From an uncultured bacterium (GTDB lineage: Bacteria; Oederibacteriota; PGYV01; Palsa-1178): 64,000 bases of DNA. This document shows, piece after piece, positions 44,550-53,928 of this stretch (its first letter is position 1; each line of letters opens with the position of its first letter). Below the pieces are notes generated by a model. The model was not told the DNA's origin, ran no database searches, and saw only the letters and a program-made list of their open reading frames with translations. The translations under genes and the position numbers were made by a program. The stretch lies in contig CALAOR010000010.1 in NCBI GenBank assembly GCA_937889595.1, forward strand, positions 24,171 through 88,170, in the 5' to 3' direction.

Positions 44550-46106
44550 ATGCTTAAGGTAAAACGCGCTTTGATAAGCGTCTCGGACAAGGACGGCATT
44601 ATAGATTTTGCGAAGGAACTGAAAGCCCTGGGTGTTGAGATCATATCTACGGGCGGGACAAAAAAGGCTTTTAAGGACGCGGGTATTGACGCGCTGGACA
44701 TTTCCGACGTAACCGGTTTCCCTGAAATGCTTGACGGCAGGGTAAAGACCCTGCATCCCAAGGTGCACGGCGGGCTGCTGGCGCTGCGTGATAATAAGGA
44801 ACACATGGAAACCATAAAAAAACACGGGATCCAGGAGATAGATATGGTCGTGGTCAACCTGTATCCTTTCAAGTCGGTCATTAAAAAACCGGGCATATCG
44901 ATCGAGGAGGCAATAGAGAATATAGACATTGGCGGGCCTTCCATGATAAGGTCGGCCGCGAAAAACGCCCAGTCTGTTGCTGTATTGACGGACAAGGCTG
45001 ATTATCCGGCAGTTCTCGCGGAGATGAAATCAGGCGGCGTAAAAATTGAAACACTGAATTACCTCCGGGTTAAGGCATACAAGACGACCGCCGATTACGA
45101 CACTTATATTTCAAATTATCTTGAGGGGCGACTTCTGGGAAGCGACGGCCTGTCGGAGCGGATCCTTATCTCGGCCGATAAAAAGCAGGGGATGCGTTAC
45201 GGCGAGAACCCGCACCAGAAAGCTGCTTTTTATGTATTCCCTGATTTTCCGGAGACGGGCCCCGGCAACTGCGAGCAACTGCACGGCAAGGAACTTTCAT
45301 TCAACAACATCTACGATATGGACGCGGCCCTGAATATTGTAAAGGCATTTGTTGACCCGGCAGCCGTAATTATCAAGCACGCGAACCCGTGCGGGGTCGC
45401 TGTCAGCGCCGATATCACGGACGCTTATGTAAAGGCTTATGAAGCCGATCCGTTGTCCGCCTACGGCGGGATATGCGCCTTAAATAGGCAGTGCACAAAA
45501 GGCATAGCCGATAAGGTTGAAAAAATGTTCATGGAAGTGATAATAGCGCCCGGCTATGATGACGGGGCTCTCGAGATATTAAAGGGCAAGAAAAATATCA
45601 GGATCATGAAGTGCGGGGAACTTAAGAGATCCACCGGCAGGGGAATTCAGTATATGGACATAAGGAAAGTAACGGGAGGCCTGCTCGTGCAGGAAGCCGA
45701 CCTTAAAACCGTTGATAAATCAGACCTAAGGCAGGTCACTAAAAGGGAACCATCCGTGCAGGAAAGTAAGGATCTGGATTTTGCGTGGAATGTATGCAAA
45801 TATGTGAAATCCAACGCGATAGTGATAGCAAAAGACGGTGTTGCCATAGGCATAGGGCCGGGCCAGACAAACAGGGTCGGCGCAATGGGTATTGCCATAA
45901 AGAACGCGGGAGAAAAGGCAAAAGGCGCGGTATTGGCCTCGGACGCATTTTTCCCATTCAGGGATAATGTGGACGCCGCCGCCGCCGCAGGCATAAAGGC
46001 GATAATACAGCCGGGCGGCTCGGTAAGGGACACGGAATCGATCCTGGCATGCGACGAAAATGGAATAGCGATGGTGTTTACCGGGGTGAGGCATTTCAGG
46101 CATTGA
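44550..46106 (+). CDS. purH: Bifunctional AICAR transformylase/IMP cyclohydrolase
   Basis: 518 residues. The IMP cyclohydrolase (MGS-like) domain is residues 1-190 (ISVSDKDGIIDFAKEL, ISTGGTKKAF, TLHPKVHGGLLA), and the formyltransferase domain follows (MRYGENPHQKAAFY, HANPCGVAV, FPFRDNVD). It performs the last two steps of IMP synthesis. Length matches the family. A clear AACGGAGG ribosome site precedes it. Confidence 0.98.
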   Translation: MLKVKRALISVSDKDGIIDFAKELKALGVEIISTGGTKKAFKDAGIDALDISDVTGFPEMLDGRVKTLHPKVHGGLLALRDNKEHMETIKKHGIQEIDMVVVNLYPFKSVIKKPGISIEEAIENIDIGGPSMIRSAAKNAQSVAVLTDKADYPAVLAEMKSGGVKIETLNYLRVKAYKTTADYDTYISNYLEGRLLGSDGLSERILISADKKQGMRYGENPHQKAAFYVFPDFPETGPGNCEQLHGKELSFNNIYDMDAALNIVKAFVDPAAVIIKHANPCGVAVSADITDAYVKAYEADPLSAYGGICALNRQCTKGIADKVEKMFMEVIIAPGYDDGALEILKGKKNIRIMKCGELKRSTGRGIQYMDIRKVTGGLLVQEADLKTVDKSDLRQVTKREPSVQESKDLDFAWNVCKYVKSNAIVIAKDGVAIGIGPGQTNRVGAMGIAIKNAGEKAKGAVLASDAFFPFRDNVDAAAAAGIKAIIQPGGSVRDTESILACDENGIAMVFTGVRHFRH

Positions 46107-46171
46107 TTAGATTGCGGATTTCGGAATGGGCAGTGCCGAGTGCCGTATGGAAAGCGTTGTATGAATACAAT

Positions 46172-46302
46172 GATACTATCGGAAAAGCCCGCAAGGGGCG
46201 GGCAGCATGATATGCTGCCCCTACAAATGCAGGCAGATATTTGTAGGGGCCGAATATTATTCGGCCCACAACGATGGTTTTTAGGGATTTTCCGACAGCA
46301 TC
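46172..46302 (+). repeat. Three-hairpin GTAG (REP-like) repeat, copy 2
   Basis: About 130 bp between purH and tyrS. GGGCAGCAT/ATGCTGCCC, CTACAAAT/ATTTGTAG and GGGCCGAAT/ATTCGGCCC are the three stems. The ends are imperfect inverted repeats (GATACTATCGGAAAA at the left, TTTTCCGACAGCATC at the right). The tyrS ribosome-binding site begins about 10 nt after it. Confidence 0.85.
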
Positions 46303-46318
46303 ACAATGGAGGAACAAA

Positions 46319-47518
46319 ATGAAGAGCGTTGAAGAACAGCTGAAAATAATAAAACGCGGCGTTGTTGATATTGTCACCGAAGACGACCTCGTAAAGAAAC
46401 TTAAAAAGGACAAGCCGCTTACCATAAAGCTCGGCATAGACCCTACGGCTTCGGATATACACCTCGGTCATACTGTGACCCTTAATAAACTGCGTCAATT
46501 CCAGGATCTGGGCCATAAAGTGATCCTTATTATCGGGGACTATACCGCCATGGTCGGCGACCCGAGCGGAAAGAGTTCGGGCAGGCCGCCTTTGACCCGC
46601 GAACAGATACTTCAGAACGTTGCCACTTATAAGGAACAGGTTTACAGAATATTAAAGGCAGACGCGCTTGAGATCGTGTTTAACGGAACATGGTTTGAAA
46701 AAATAACATTTGCCGAGACATTAAGCCTTGTTTCAAAGTTTACGCTCGCGCAGATGCTCGAGCATGATACCTTTGACAGGCGTTTTAAGGAAAACAAACC
46801 TTTGACACTGCTGGAAATGTTTTACCCTGTCATGCAGGGATATGATTCGGTAATGATAAAGGCGGACATAGAGATAGGCGGCACTGACCAGCGTTTCAAT
46901 GTTATCGCGGGAAGATTTTTGCAGAGGGAATCGGGCCAGGAACCGCAGGTGGGCATGTTTACGTCCATTCTTTTGGGGCTTGACGGGAAAAACAAAATGA
47001 GTAAGTCGCTTAATAACTACATAGGATTAAACGACAAGCCCGAGGACATGTACGGCAAGGTCATGTCCATACCTGACGACCTTATCAGGAATTATTTTGA
47101 ACTGTTAACCGACACGCCGGTTGAAGAGATGGATTCCATGGAAAAATCAATGAAGGAAGGGTTAAACCCGAGGGATATAAAAAAGAAACTGGCTTATGAT
47201 ATCGTGCGCAAATACATAAATGTAGAGGGCGCCAAATACGGCATGGAATACTTTGAAAAGTCTTTTGGCGCCGATAAGGCCATCCCGTACGATGCCCATA
47301 TATATTCATGGAAATTCCCTTCCGCTGAAGCTTCCATCGCGGATATTTTAAAGGAAGTAAAAGCAGCGGCGTCAAATTCCGACGCGAGGCGCATGGTGGA
47401 GCAGGGTGGTTTTTACATAAATGAAAAAAAAGTGGATGACTTTAAAAGGACGATAAATAAAAGTGAAATGCCGTTTACCTTTAAAGCTGGAAAGAAAAAT
47501 TTCGGGAAGTTTGTATGA
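46319..47518 (+). CDS. tyrS: Tyrosyl-tRNA synthetase
   Basis: 399 residues from ATG at 46319, which has GGAGG upstream; the longer in-frame opening from 46274 would translate repeat DNA and is rejected. The class I signatures are IHLGHT (HIGH) and KMSKS. GDYTAMVGDPSGKS and GGTDQRFNV are typical of the TyrZ-like subgroup. A C-terminal S4 RNA-binding domain is present (RRMVEQGGFYINEKKV). It charges tRNA-Tyr. Stop and next start overlap (ATGA), coupling it to a Nudix gene. Confidence 0.97.
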   Translation: MKSVEEQLKIIKRGVVDIVTEDDLVKKLKKDKPLTIKLGIDPTASDIHLGHTVTLNKLRQFQDLGHKVILIIGDYTAMVGDPSGKSSGRPPLTREQILQNVATYKEQVYRILKADALEIVFNGTWFEKITFAETLSLVSKFTLAQMLEHDTFDRRFKENKPLTLLEMFYPVMQGYDSVMIKADIEIGGTDQRFNVIAGRFLQRESGQEPQVGMFTSILLGLDGKNKMSKSLNNYIGLNDKPEDMYGKVMSIPDDLIRNYFELLTDTPVEEMDSMEKSMKEGLNPRDIKKKLAYDIVRKYINVEGAKYGMEYFEKSFGADKAIPYDAHIYSWKFPSAEASIADILKEVKAAASNSDARRMVEQGGFYINEKKVDDFKRTINKSEMPFTFKAGKKNFGKFV

Positions 47519-48018
47519 AACCAAAATACAAATTCTGCCCGCACTGCGGCAGGCCGCTGACAAATGATGATGCCCACGGATTGAAATTACAATATTGCAG
47601 CCCGTGCAAAATGCATTTTTTTAACAACCCGGCCCCGGGCGTGGCCGTACTGGCTGTGAAAGACGGCCGTATCCTGCTCGTAAAAAGAAAATTAGACCCC
47701 ATGAAAGGGACCTGGGCCCTGCCCGGCGGGTTCATGGATCAGGGAGAAACAATAGTGCGGGCCGGACTGCGGGAATTAAGGGAAGAAACCGGATTAAAGG
47801 CAAAAAAAGGAGTTTTTTTTGATATCACGACGCTTGAAAGCACGGCTTTCGGGACCGTGCTGGTTATTGCAATAAAAGCGGCCGGGATCACGGGAAAGCT
47901 AAAAGCGGGCGATGACGCGCTTGACGCCGGATACTTTGACATAAAAAAACTGCCGTTTATAGGATTTATAGGCCATAAAAAATTCATCAAAAAACTGGTA
48001 AAACAGGGGCTTAAATGA
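47515..48018 (+). CDS. Nudix hydrolase with N-terminal zinc ribbon
   Basis: 167 residues. CPHCGRPL and CSPCKMHFF form a zinc ribbon (residues 8-34), then a Nudix domain with a full box GGFMDQGETIVRAGLRELRE followed by ETGL. The layout recalls NudC-type NAD or capped-RNA pyrophosphatases, but without their N-terminal domain. ATGA overlaps join it to tyrS before and endonuclease Q after, so the three are co-translated. Confidence 0.93.
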   Translation: MKPKYKFCPHCGRPLTNDDAHGLKLQYCSPCKMHFFNNPAPGVAVLAVKDGRILLVKRKLDPMKGTWALPGGFMDQGETIVRAGLRELREETGLKAKKGVFFDITTLESTAFGTVLVIAIKAAGITGKLKAGDDALDAGYFDIKKLPFIGFIGHKKFIKKLVKQGLK

Positions 48019-49277
48019 GGGTAATCGCGGATTTTCATGTGCATTCAAAATACTCGCGCGCCACATCAAAGAATATGAACGTGGGTGAAATAGCCAGGTG
48101 GGCGGATAAGAAAGGGATAAACATCATTTCCTGCGGTGATTTCCAGCATCCCGCGTATCTCGGAGAACTCAAGAACCAGCTGCGCGAATCAGAGCCCGGG
48201 TTGTACAGGTTAAAAGACAGGAAAACCGATTCACGCATTATCCTGTCCACTGAAATATCAAATATATACAAGCAGGACGGCAAGGTCAGGAAGATACATA
48301 CGCTCATAGTAATGCCGTCTTTGAAGGATGCGGAGCGTTTTTCCAAACTTTTATCCGAAAAAGGCAACACAGCGTCGGACGGAAGGCCCATATTCGGCTT
48401 TTCCGTGCGCGACCTGGTGAAATACACCATGGATATCACGCCGGATGCAATGGTCATACCCGCGCATGCCTGGACCCCGTGGTTCTCCATATTCGGTTCC
48501 AAATCCGGTTTTGATTCCATAGAGGAGTGCTTCGGGCCCGAAGCAAAGTATATCCATGCCATTGAAACCGGATTGTCGTCGGACCCTTCCGCAAACTGGA
48601 GGATATCGGCGCTTGATAACATCACATTGATATCAAATTCCGACGCGCATTCACCTTCAAAAATAGGAAGGGAAGCCAATGTGTTTGACTGCAAAATGGA
48701 TTATTACGAGATAAAGGAAATTATAGAGAAAAAAGACAGGAAGAGGTTCAAATATACGATTGAGTTTTTCCCCGAGGAGGGCAAGTATTATTATGACGGC
48801 CATGTTAACTGCGGCATATCATACCACCCCAGGGAATCGCTGGAAAAAAAGAACCGCTGCCCCGTGTGTTTTAAGCCTTTGACGCTCGGCGTGCTGCACC
48901 GCATAGAGCAGCTTGCAGACAGGCCGTGGAACTATGTGCCGGAAAACGCCATACCGCAGAAACACCTGATCCAGCTTCAGGAAATAATATCCGACTGCAA
49001 GGAAACGGCTCCTTCCAGCAAAAAAGTGCAGGCCGAGTATGAACGCATGCTTGTAAAGGGCGGCAGGGAGTTTGAGATACTGATGGACCGCAGCAAAGAG
49101 GAACTGCTGGCTATAACGGACGAAAAGATAACCGAAGCGATCCTGCGGGTGAGGCAGGAAAAGGTGAATATCATACCGGGGTTTGACGGTGAATTCGGGA
49201 AAATAAGCATTTTCAGGGACGTAGAAGGGTTTAAGAACAAAACCGGGAACATCCAGATGAAAATATTCGGTGAATGA
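48015..49277 (+). CDS. Endonuclease Q-like deaminated-DNA endonuclease (PHP domain)
   Basis: 420 residues. A PHP metal-binding domain (residues 1-250) has DFHVHS, ISCGDFQHP, STEIS, HTLIVMP, IPAHAWTPWF and NSDAHSP. A zinc-binding segment CPVCFKPLTLGVLHRIEQLA lies at about 295-315. This order is that of endonuclease Q, which nicks DNA 5' of deaminated bases and abasic sites; it is best known from Thermococcales and scattered bacteria. Coupling to a Nudix hydrolase suggests joint removal of damaged nucleotides and DNA lesions. Confidence 0.88.
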   Translation: MRVIADFHVHSKYSRATSKNMNVGEIARWADKKGINIISCGDFQHPAYLGELKNQLRESEPGLYRLKDRKTDSRIILSTEISNIYKQDGKVRKIHTLIVMPSLKDAERFSKLLSEKGNTASDGRPIFGFSVRDLVKYTMDITPDAMVIPAHAWTPWFSIFGSKSGFDSIEECFGPEAKYIHAIETGLSSDPSANWRISALDNITLISNSDAHSPSKIGREANVFDCKMDYYEIKEIIEKKDRKRFKYTIEFFPEEGKYYYDGHVNCGISYHPRESLEKKNRCPVCFKPLTLGVLHRIEQLADRPWNYVPENAIPQKHLIQLQEIISDCKETAPSSKKVQAEYERMLVKGGREFEILMDRSKEELLAITDEKITEAILRVRQEKVNIIPGFDGEFGKISIFRDVEGFKNKTGNIQMKIFGE

Positions 49278-50305
49278 TGAAGAAAACATTGAGTCAGCTT
49301 ATTGTGCTATTTTTTGTCTTGTTTACGGGTTATAACATATATTTGAACAGGGAAGCAAGGATCATGCTGAAAACGATAGCCCCGGGGATCGATTATCTTT
49401 TCGCTTTCTCGGTCATACCCGACAGGATAACTTTCATTAATTTTGAATACCTGAATATAAGCGCCGCAGCCATGACCATAGATTTTAACCTCGGGAATAT
49501 CCTGAAAAAGGATTATGAGAAAAGCGTTGACGGTATAATCGCTTTTGGACTGAAAATGAGATTCGTTAAAAAAGACGGGGCGCAGGAAGGGCCGAGGGCG
49601 TCCACACGGGCGTTTATCATCCCTTTTTGCAAATATTTCTATATTTTCAAAGGGTCGATTGAATTCGAGGATATAAGGCAAAAATACAAGTTCTTTATCT
49701 CAGACCTCACCGGTTTCAGCTCTTACAAAGGTACGACCCGAAGCGACGAATTCCTCACGCTGGATGTTCAGGGAAATATCCTGGGAAACCCGGGGCAGAA
49801 AGCGTACATGAAGTTCTTCTTTTATCCGTATTATAAAAACAGGTTTTTCCTGAATGTTTTCGCCACGGGGATTGACGCGAAAATTTTTGAACCCATGTTC
49901 AGGAAGAACCGCCTGAACTTTTACGGGGGCAAGGTCAATTTTCTTGTACAGCTGAAAGGCGAAATGCGGAGGATATATCTTAATAATATCATGCAGTTTA
50001 ACCAGGTTAAGATCAGGGAGAACACAGGGCTTGACCTAAAGGGTTTATTCGGGGTTTCCGTGGAACAACTGGTGGACTTCCTTAAGGATTCCAAAGGCGA
50101 TTTTTATATAAATTTTAATCTGTCTTTTGATGATTCCGAGTTCAACGATATTTTCACAAAATACGGGGATGCTTTCAGGGAATCCATAGGCGGCAGGCTC
50201 AAACTCGGTATTGCCACCGCGCCTTTAAGGCAGATAAAGGACCTTATATGGAACTTAACCGGGGAGAATGTCGTAAGGATATATAAACTTTTTGGAGGCA
50301 AATAG
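49274..50305 (+). CDS. AsmA/DUF748-like envelope protein
   Basis: 343 residues with an N-terminal membrane anchor or signal (residues 5-25) and a beta-rich body. SKGDFYINFNLSFDDSEF and the preceding short strands resemble the C-terminal part of AsmA/DUF748-type proteins, which span the periplasm and help lipid transport in diderm bacteria. It is shorter than most family members. It begins inside the endonuclease Q stop (ATGA) and is followed by repeat copy 3. The family call is tentative. Confidence 0.5.
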   Translation: MMKKTLSQLIVLFFVLFTGYNIYLNREARIMLKTIAPGIDYLFAFSVIPDRITFINFEYLNISAAAMTIDFNLGNILKKDYEKSVDGIIAFGLKMRFVKKDGAQEGPRASTRAFIIPFCKYFYIFKGSIEFEDIRQKYKFFISDLTGFSSYKGTTRSDEFLTLDVQGNILGNPGQKAYMKFFFYPYYKNRFFLNVFATGIDAKIFEPMFRKNRLNFYGGKVNFLVQLKGEMRRIYLNNIMQFNQVKIRENTGLDLKGLFGVSVEQLVDFLKDSKGDFYINFNLSFDDSEFNDIFTKYGDAFRESIGGRLKLGIATAPLRQIKDLIWNLTGENVVRIYKLFGGK

Positions 50306-50336
50306 AGGACGTTTTTTGGTATAATGAAGTTGTTTA

Positions 50337-50465
50337 GATACCGCCGGAAAAGACCGCACAAGGGGCGGGCAGCATGATATGCTGCCCCTACAAATGCAGG
50401 CAGATACTTGTAGGGGCCGAATATTATTCGGCCCACAACGATGGTTTTTAGGGTGTTTCCGACTT
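50337..50465 (+). repeat. Three-hairpin GTAG (REP-like) repeat, copy 3
   Basis: Same orientation and near identity to copy 2 over the core, from GGGGCGGGCAGCAT to CGATGGTTTTTAGGG. The outer ends differ more (GATACCGCCGGAAAA and GTGTTTCCGAC). It lies between the AsmA-like gene and the LOG-family gene. Confidence 0.85.
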
Positions 50466-50537
50466 GCGTAAAGGACGATGCAACAAAAGATAATAAAATA
50501 TGCAGGCATATTTAATCATACTACCGGAGGTTTTAGG

Positions 50538-51206
50538 ATGCATTACCGCGAACAGTACGTGCTTGAGAATATTGCAAATGATTCATGGAGGATGTTCCGC
50601 ATAATGTCCGAGTTTGTGGACGGGTTTGAGGCTTTAGGCGAGATAACGAACGCTGTTTCCATATTCGGTTCGGCTCGGGAACACAGCAGCCAAAAAAACT
50701 ATAAGGCTGCGGAGAAAACAGCATGGCTTCTTGCAAGGAAAGGTTACGCCATAATAACCGGCGGCGGGGGGGGTATAATGGAAGCGGCAAACAAAGGGGC
50801 CCATGAAGCCGGAGGCACGTCGGTCGGCTTGAACATAGAACTGCCGCACGAGCAAAGTCCGAATAAATTCGCCACCATACAGATGGGTTTCAGGTATTTC
50901 TTCGCCAGAAAAGTAATGTTCGTAAAATATGCCTCGGCTTTTGTGGTCTTTCCCGGAGGTTACGGGACCCTGGATGAACTGTTTGAGGCGGCCACCCTCA
51001 TACAGACAAAGAAAATCAAGCCGTTTCCCATCATACTTTATGATAAAGATTACTGGACGGACATCCTGGAATGGATAAAGAGGAAATTATTAAAAGGCGA
51101 TTATGTTTCGCCCGAAGACCTGGACATATTCAAGCTGGTGTCCACCCCCGAAGAAGCGGTAAAGCTGATAATCGCCACCGGCAAAAAAGGGTTGAAAAAA
51201 AGATAA
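50538..51206 (+). CDS. LOG-family nucleotide phosphoribohydrolase
   Basis: 222 residues from ATG at 50538 (CCGGAGG upstream). A Rossmann-like fold with GGGGGIMEAANKGAHEAGG and the PGGYGTLDELFE motif defines the LOG (lysine decarboxylase-like) family. These enzymes release nucleobase from nucleoside 5'-monophosphates, such as cytokinin precursors or AMP. The bacterial role is often unknown. The stop overlaps the next start (TAATG). Confidence 0.92.
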   Translation: MHYREQYVLENIANDSWRMFRIMSEFVDGFEALGEITNAVSIFGSAREHSSQKNYKAAEKTAWLLARKGYAIITGGGGGIMEAANKGAHEAGGTSVGLNIELPHEQSPNKFATIQMGFRYFFARKVMFVKYASAFVVFPGGYGTLDELFEAATLIQTKKIKPFPIILYDKDYWTDILEWIKRKLLKGDYVSPEDLDIFKLVSTPEEAVKLIIATGKKGLKKR

Positions 51207-51916
51207 TGATAAAGGCTGTTTTTTTTGACGCGGGCGAGACTTTGATACACAGGAACCCGTCGCTTGTGGTCATCGCAAAAAGGATCCTTGAAGAAGCCGG
51301 CGTAAAGGTACAAACGGGTATCTTAAGTTCCGTCATTAAAGCAACCGCAAAAGACATGGGGAAGATTACGGAAAAAGGCGCCATGTCTGATTCGGACAAG
51401 TGGGATTTCTTTTTGAGGGCCGTTTTTTTGAAACTTAAAGTCAGGGACGAAGGCGCGCTTGAAAAGATAAAAATGAGGCTTAAGAACGGGACAAGCTTCA
51501 GGGCGTACGCGGAAGTACCCGGCGTATTAAAGGAACTGCGTTCAAAAAAGGTCATTCTCGGGGTTATTTCAAACGCGTCTTCATATCTGAAAAAAATACT
51601 TGACCGCGCGGGCTTAAGCAATATGTTCGACCATGTTGTGGTCTCTGAAATCGAAGGGGTGGAAAAGCCCCATAAAAAAATATTTGACATAGCCCTGAAA
51701 AAAGCGGGCGTCAAAAGGGATGAATTCATCTTCATCGGCGACAATTTTATAGCCGATGTGGCGGGCGCTTCCCGCGCCGGGATCAAAGCGGTCTGGCTGG
51801 CCAGGGACACTTCAAACGCGCAGTTTTCATATGCCCATGCCGCGGATAAAAAAACACACAGGGTAAAAAACTTAAGGGATTTTTTACAATACATGAAAAA
51901 GGAGAAAATGCTGTGA
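51206..51916 (+). CDS. HAD-family hydrolase
   Basis: 236 residues from ATG at 51206. HAD motifs: I FFDAGETL (the second Asp replaced by Glu of GET, seen in many HAD phosphatases), II VISNAS, III K at KPHKKIF and IV FIGDNFIADVAGA. A helical cap lies between motifs I and II. A small-molecule phosphatase is likely; substrate unknown. It overlaps the LOG gene and the following glycosyltransferase (GTGA). Confidence 0.9.
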   Translation: MIKAVFFDAGETLIHRNPSLVVIAKRILEEAGVKVQTGILSSVIKATAKDMGKITEKGAMSDSDKWDFFLRAVFLKLKVRDEGALEKIKMRLKNGTSFRAYAEVPGVLKELRSKKVILGVISNASSYLKKILDRAGLSNMFDHVVVSEIEGVEKPHKKIFDIALKKAGVKRDEFIFIGDNFIADVAGASRAGIKAVWLARDTSNAQFSYAHAADKKTHRVKNLRDFLQYMKKEKML

Positions 51917-52842
51917 TTTCCGTTGTTTGTGCGGTCAGGAGCCTGACACAGGCGGATGCGGTAATAAAAAACATGGGTGAAAATACGCCTTTACAGGTGA
52001 TGTTTGTCGAGGGTAAAAACCCGTCTTACCAGCGCAATGCCGGAGTAAAAGAGGCAGCCGGCGATATTATATACTTTATCGATGATGATTCGATCCTGCC
52101 TCCCGGCATAATGCAAAAAGCGGAAATTTATTTTGCTGCAAACCCGCAGGCAGCGGTTTTAGGCGGCCCTGAACTGTGCCCGGAGACCGACACTGTCCTG
52201 CAGAAGTCGTTCGGGGCGGTTTTTGCAGGCTTTTTTGCATCGGGTAAAAGCTCCAGGAGGTACAGGCAGGCCGGTGTTATAAGGGAAAGCGATGAAAAAG
52301 AAATTATCCTGTGTAATATGTTCGTCAGAAAAACGGTTTTTGAAGAATTAAAAGGTTTTGATGAGCGGCTTTATCCCAATGAAGAAAATGAATTCTTAAA
52401 CCGTGTAAAAGAGCGGGGTTATAAGATTATACATGACCCAAACCTTTTTATTTACCGCAGCAAAAGAAAAGATTACCCGGGGTTCATCAGGCAGTGTTTT
52501 AATTACGGCCGGGGCAGGACGGAACAGTCTTTCGTGAATTTCAGCCTGACCGGCCTTGTAAACTTTGTACCTGCTTTTTTTGTCATATACCTGGTATCGG
52601 GGCCGGTAATTGGCGGTATGGACCTGCTGCCGCTGGCGGCTTACGCCGCAATTAACGCGGTATCCTCGGTTAAAACAGGCATTGACTCAAAAAACAGCAC
52701 AATAGGAGTCCTGTCTTTTTGTAATTTTTTCATCCTCCATGTTACCTACGGCGCCGGAACATTATACGGTTTTTTAACGTCGTTTACATTAAAAGACCGG
52801 CAGGCAGACACGCGCATACTGATAAAGAAAAAGGACATGTAA
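51913..52842 (+). CDS. Family 2 glycosyltransferase with C-terminal membrane segments
   Basis: 309 residues, GTG start overlapping the HAD stop. The GT-A fold shows NPSYQRNAGVKEAAGDI, IYFIDDDSILP (the DxD), then a GFDERLYPNEENEFLNRV acceptor region with the ED-like motif. Two or three hydrophobic segments follow residue 210. It probably adds a sugar to an envelope polysaccharide or lipid. Followed 1 nt later by a second glycosyltransferase. Confidence 0.9.
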   Translation: MISVVCAVRSLTQADAVIKNMGENTPLQVMFVEGKNPSYQRNAGVKEAAGDIIYFIDDDSILPPGIMQKAEIYFAANPQAAVLGGPELCPETDTVLQKSFGAVFAGFFASGKSSRRYRQAGVIRESDEKEIILCNMFVRKTVFEELKGFDERLYPNEENEFLNRVKERGYKIIHDPNLFIYRSKRKDYPGFIRQCFNYGRGRTEQSFVNFSLTGLVNFVPAFFVIYLVSGPVIGGMDLLPLAAYAAINAVSSVKTGIDSKNSTIGVLSFCNFFILHVTYGAGTLYGFLTSFTLKDRQADTRILIKKKDM

Positions 52843-52843
52843 T

Positions 52844-53905
52844 GTGAATATTCTTGTTATGTCAAGCCAGGCAAGCAATACAGGGTCCACCCTGCGCGCG
52901 GAGTATATCCATAAATATCTGAAAAAATTAAACAGGGAAACATATTACATCAAACCGCCCTTTAAAAACATGCCATTTATGCTTGATTTTGTTTTTTCCA
53001 TGTTTTATAACTTTTTTAAGCTTATGAACATGCGCTGCGATTATGTGATCATAGTAAAACCCTATCCAAACACCGTACTGCCGGCGCTTTTGTTGAAAAG
53101 CCGCGGGGCGAAAATAATAATCGACATAGACGATCTGGACCATGGTTACAGGCAGGGTTTTCTATCGGGGGTCATCAGAGTCATGCAGGCAAGCCTGATA
53201 AAATATGCCGATATCCTGACCACTCATAACACGGAACTTAGAAAAATGATCATCAGGGAAAACCCCGGATATAAAGGCAGGACATACATGCTGAATCAGT
53301 GCGTGGACAGGGAAGTTTTTAACCCGAGGGCTGTCAACCGGAAAAATGTGAAAGATATCAGGAGGGCGTTCCCGGGCAAAAAAATACTGTTTTACATGGC
53401 GCATCTGAACATCGCCAGTTATCTTGAGGATATACTTGAGTCATTAAGATACATCAATGACAATGCGGTTTTATTGGTGGCGGGCGGCGGTCCTGCTCTG
53501 GCATCGTATGTTTCCATGGCGCGAAGGCTGAAGGTAAATGAAAGAACCGTATTTTTAGGCCAACTGCCGCTGGAAAAGGCGGCTGAATACATAGCCGCGG
53601 CGGATTTGTGCCTTGTTTATTATAAGAACCTGCCTGTTAATACATATAGGGCGTCCATGAAACTGCGGGAGTATCTTGCCATGGGCAAAAATGTGGCTGC
53701 TGACGCGGTGGGTGATATAAAAAATTTCAGGGATCATATATTTTTAAGCCGCCCTGACCCGGAAAGTTTTGCCAAAACGGTCAACAGGGCCATAAAAAGC
53801 ATTGAAAAAAAAGGGGAAAAGGGGTATAAATTAATATTTGATAAATATGACTGGAAAACTGAAATCACAGGTTTTTATAAGATATTATGCGGCGGCCTGA
53901 AATAA
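52844..53905 (+). CDS. GT4-like (GT-B fold) glycosyltransferase
   Basis: 353 residues, GTG start one base after the preceding stop. The N-terminal half has MSSQASNTGSTLRAEYIHKY and IIDIDDLDHGY. The C-terminal half has VLLVAGGGPALASYVSMARR, VFLGQLPLEKAAEYIAAADL and STLRxYLAMGK-like RASMKLREYLAMGK, typical of family 4 retaining enzymes. It acts with the preceding glycosyltransferase in an unknown surface glycan pathway. Confidence 0.9.
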   Translation: MNILVMSSQASNTGSTLRAEYIHKYLKKLNRETYYIKPPFKNMPFMLDFVFSMFYNFFKLMNMRCDYVIIVKPYPNTVLPALLLKSRGAKIIIDIDDLDHGYRQGFLSGVIRVMQASLIKYADILTTHNTELRKMIIRENPGYKGRTYMLNQCVDREVFNPRAVNRKNVKDIRRAFPGKKILFYMAHLNIASYLEDILESLRYINDNAVLLVAGGGPALASYVSMARRLKVNERTVFLGQLPLEKAAEYIAAADLCLVYYKNLPVNTYRASMKLREYLAMGKNVAADAVGDIKNFRDHIFLSRPDPESFAKTVNRAIKSIEKKGEKGYKLIFDKYDWKTEITGFYKILCGGLK

Positions 53906-53928
53906 AATAACAACCGGAGAATCATTTG

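Noticed and set aside
43641..44825. 394-codon minus-strand frame opposite purN and purH
   Set aside because: It runs antisense to three well-supported genes, has no recognisable domain and is a shadow of their codon bias.
46274..46318. Longer N-terminus for tyrS
   Set aside because: The extra codons are repeat-element DNA, and the ATG at 46319 has a proper GGAGG and matches the normal TyrS start.
50478..50537. Earlier start for the LOG-family gene
   Set aside because: The added residues are not conserved in the family, and CCGGAGG sits directly before the ATG at 50538.
51071..51205. Earlier start for the HAD hydrolase inside the LOG gene
   Set aside because: It would place 45 unrelated residues before the catalytic FFDAGET motif, which belongs near the N-terminus.
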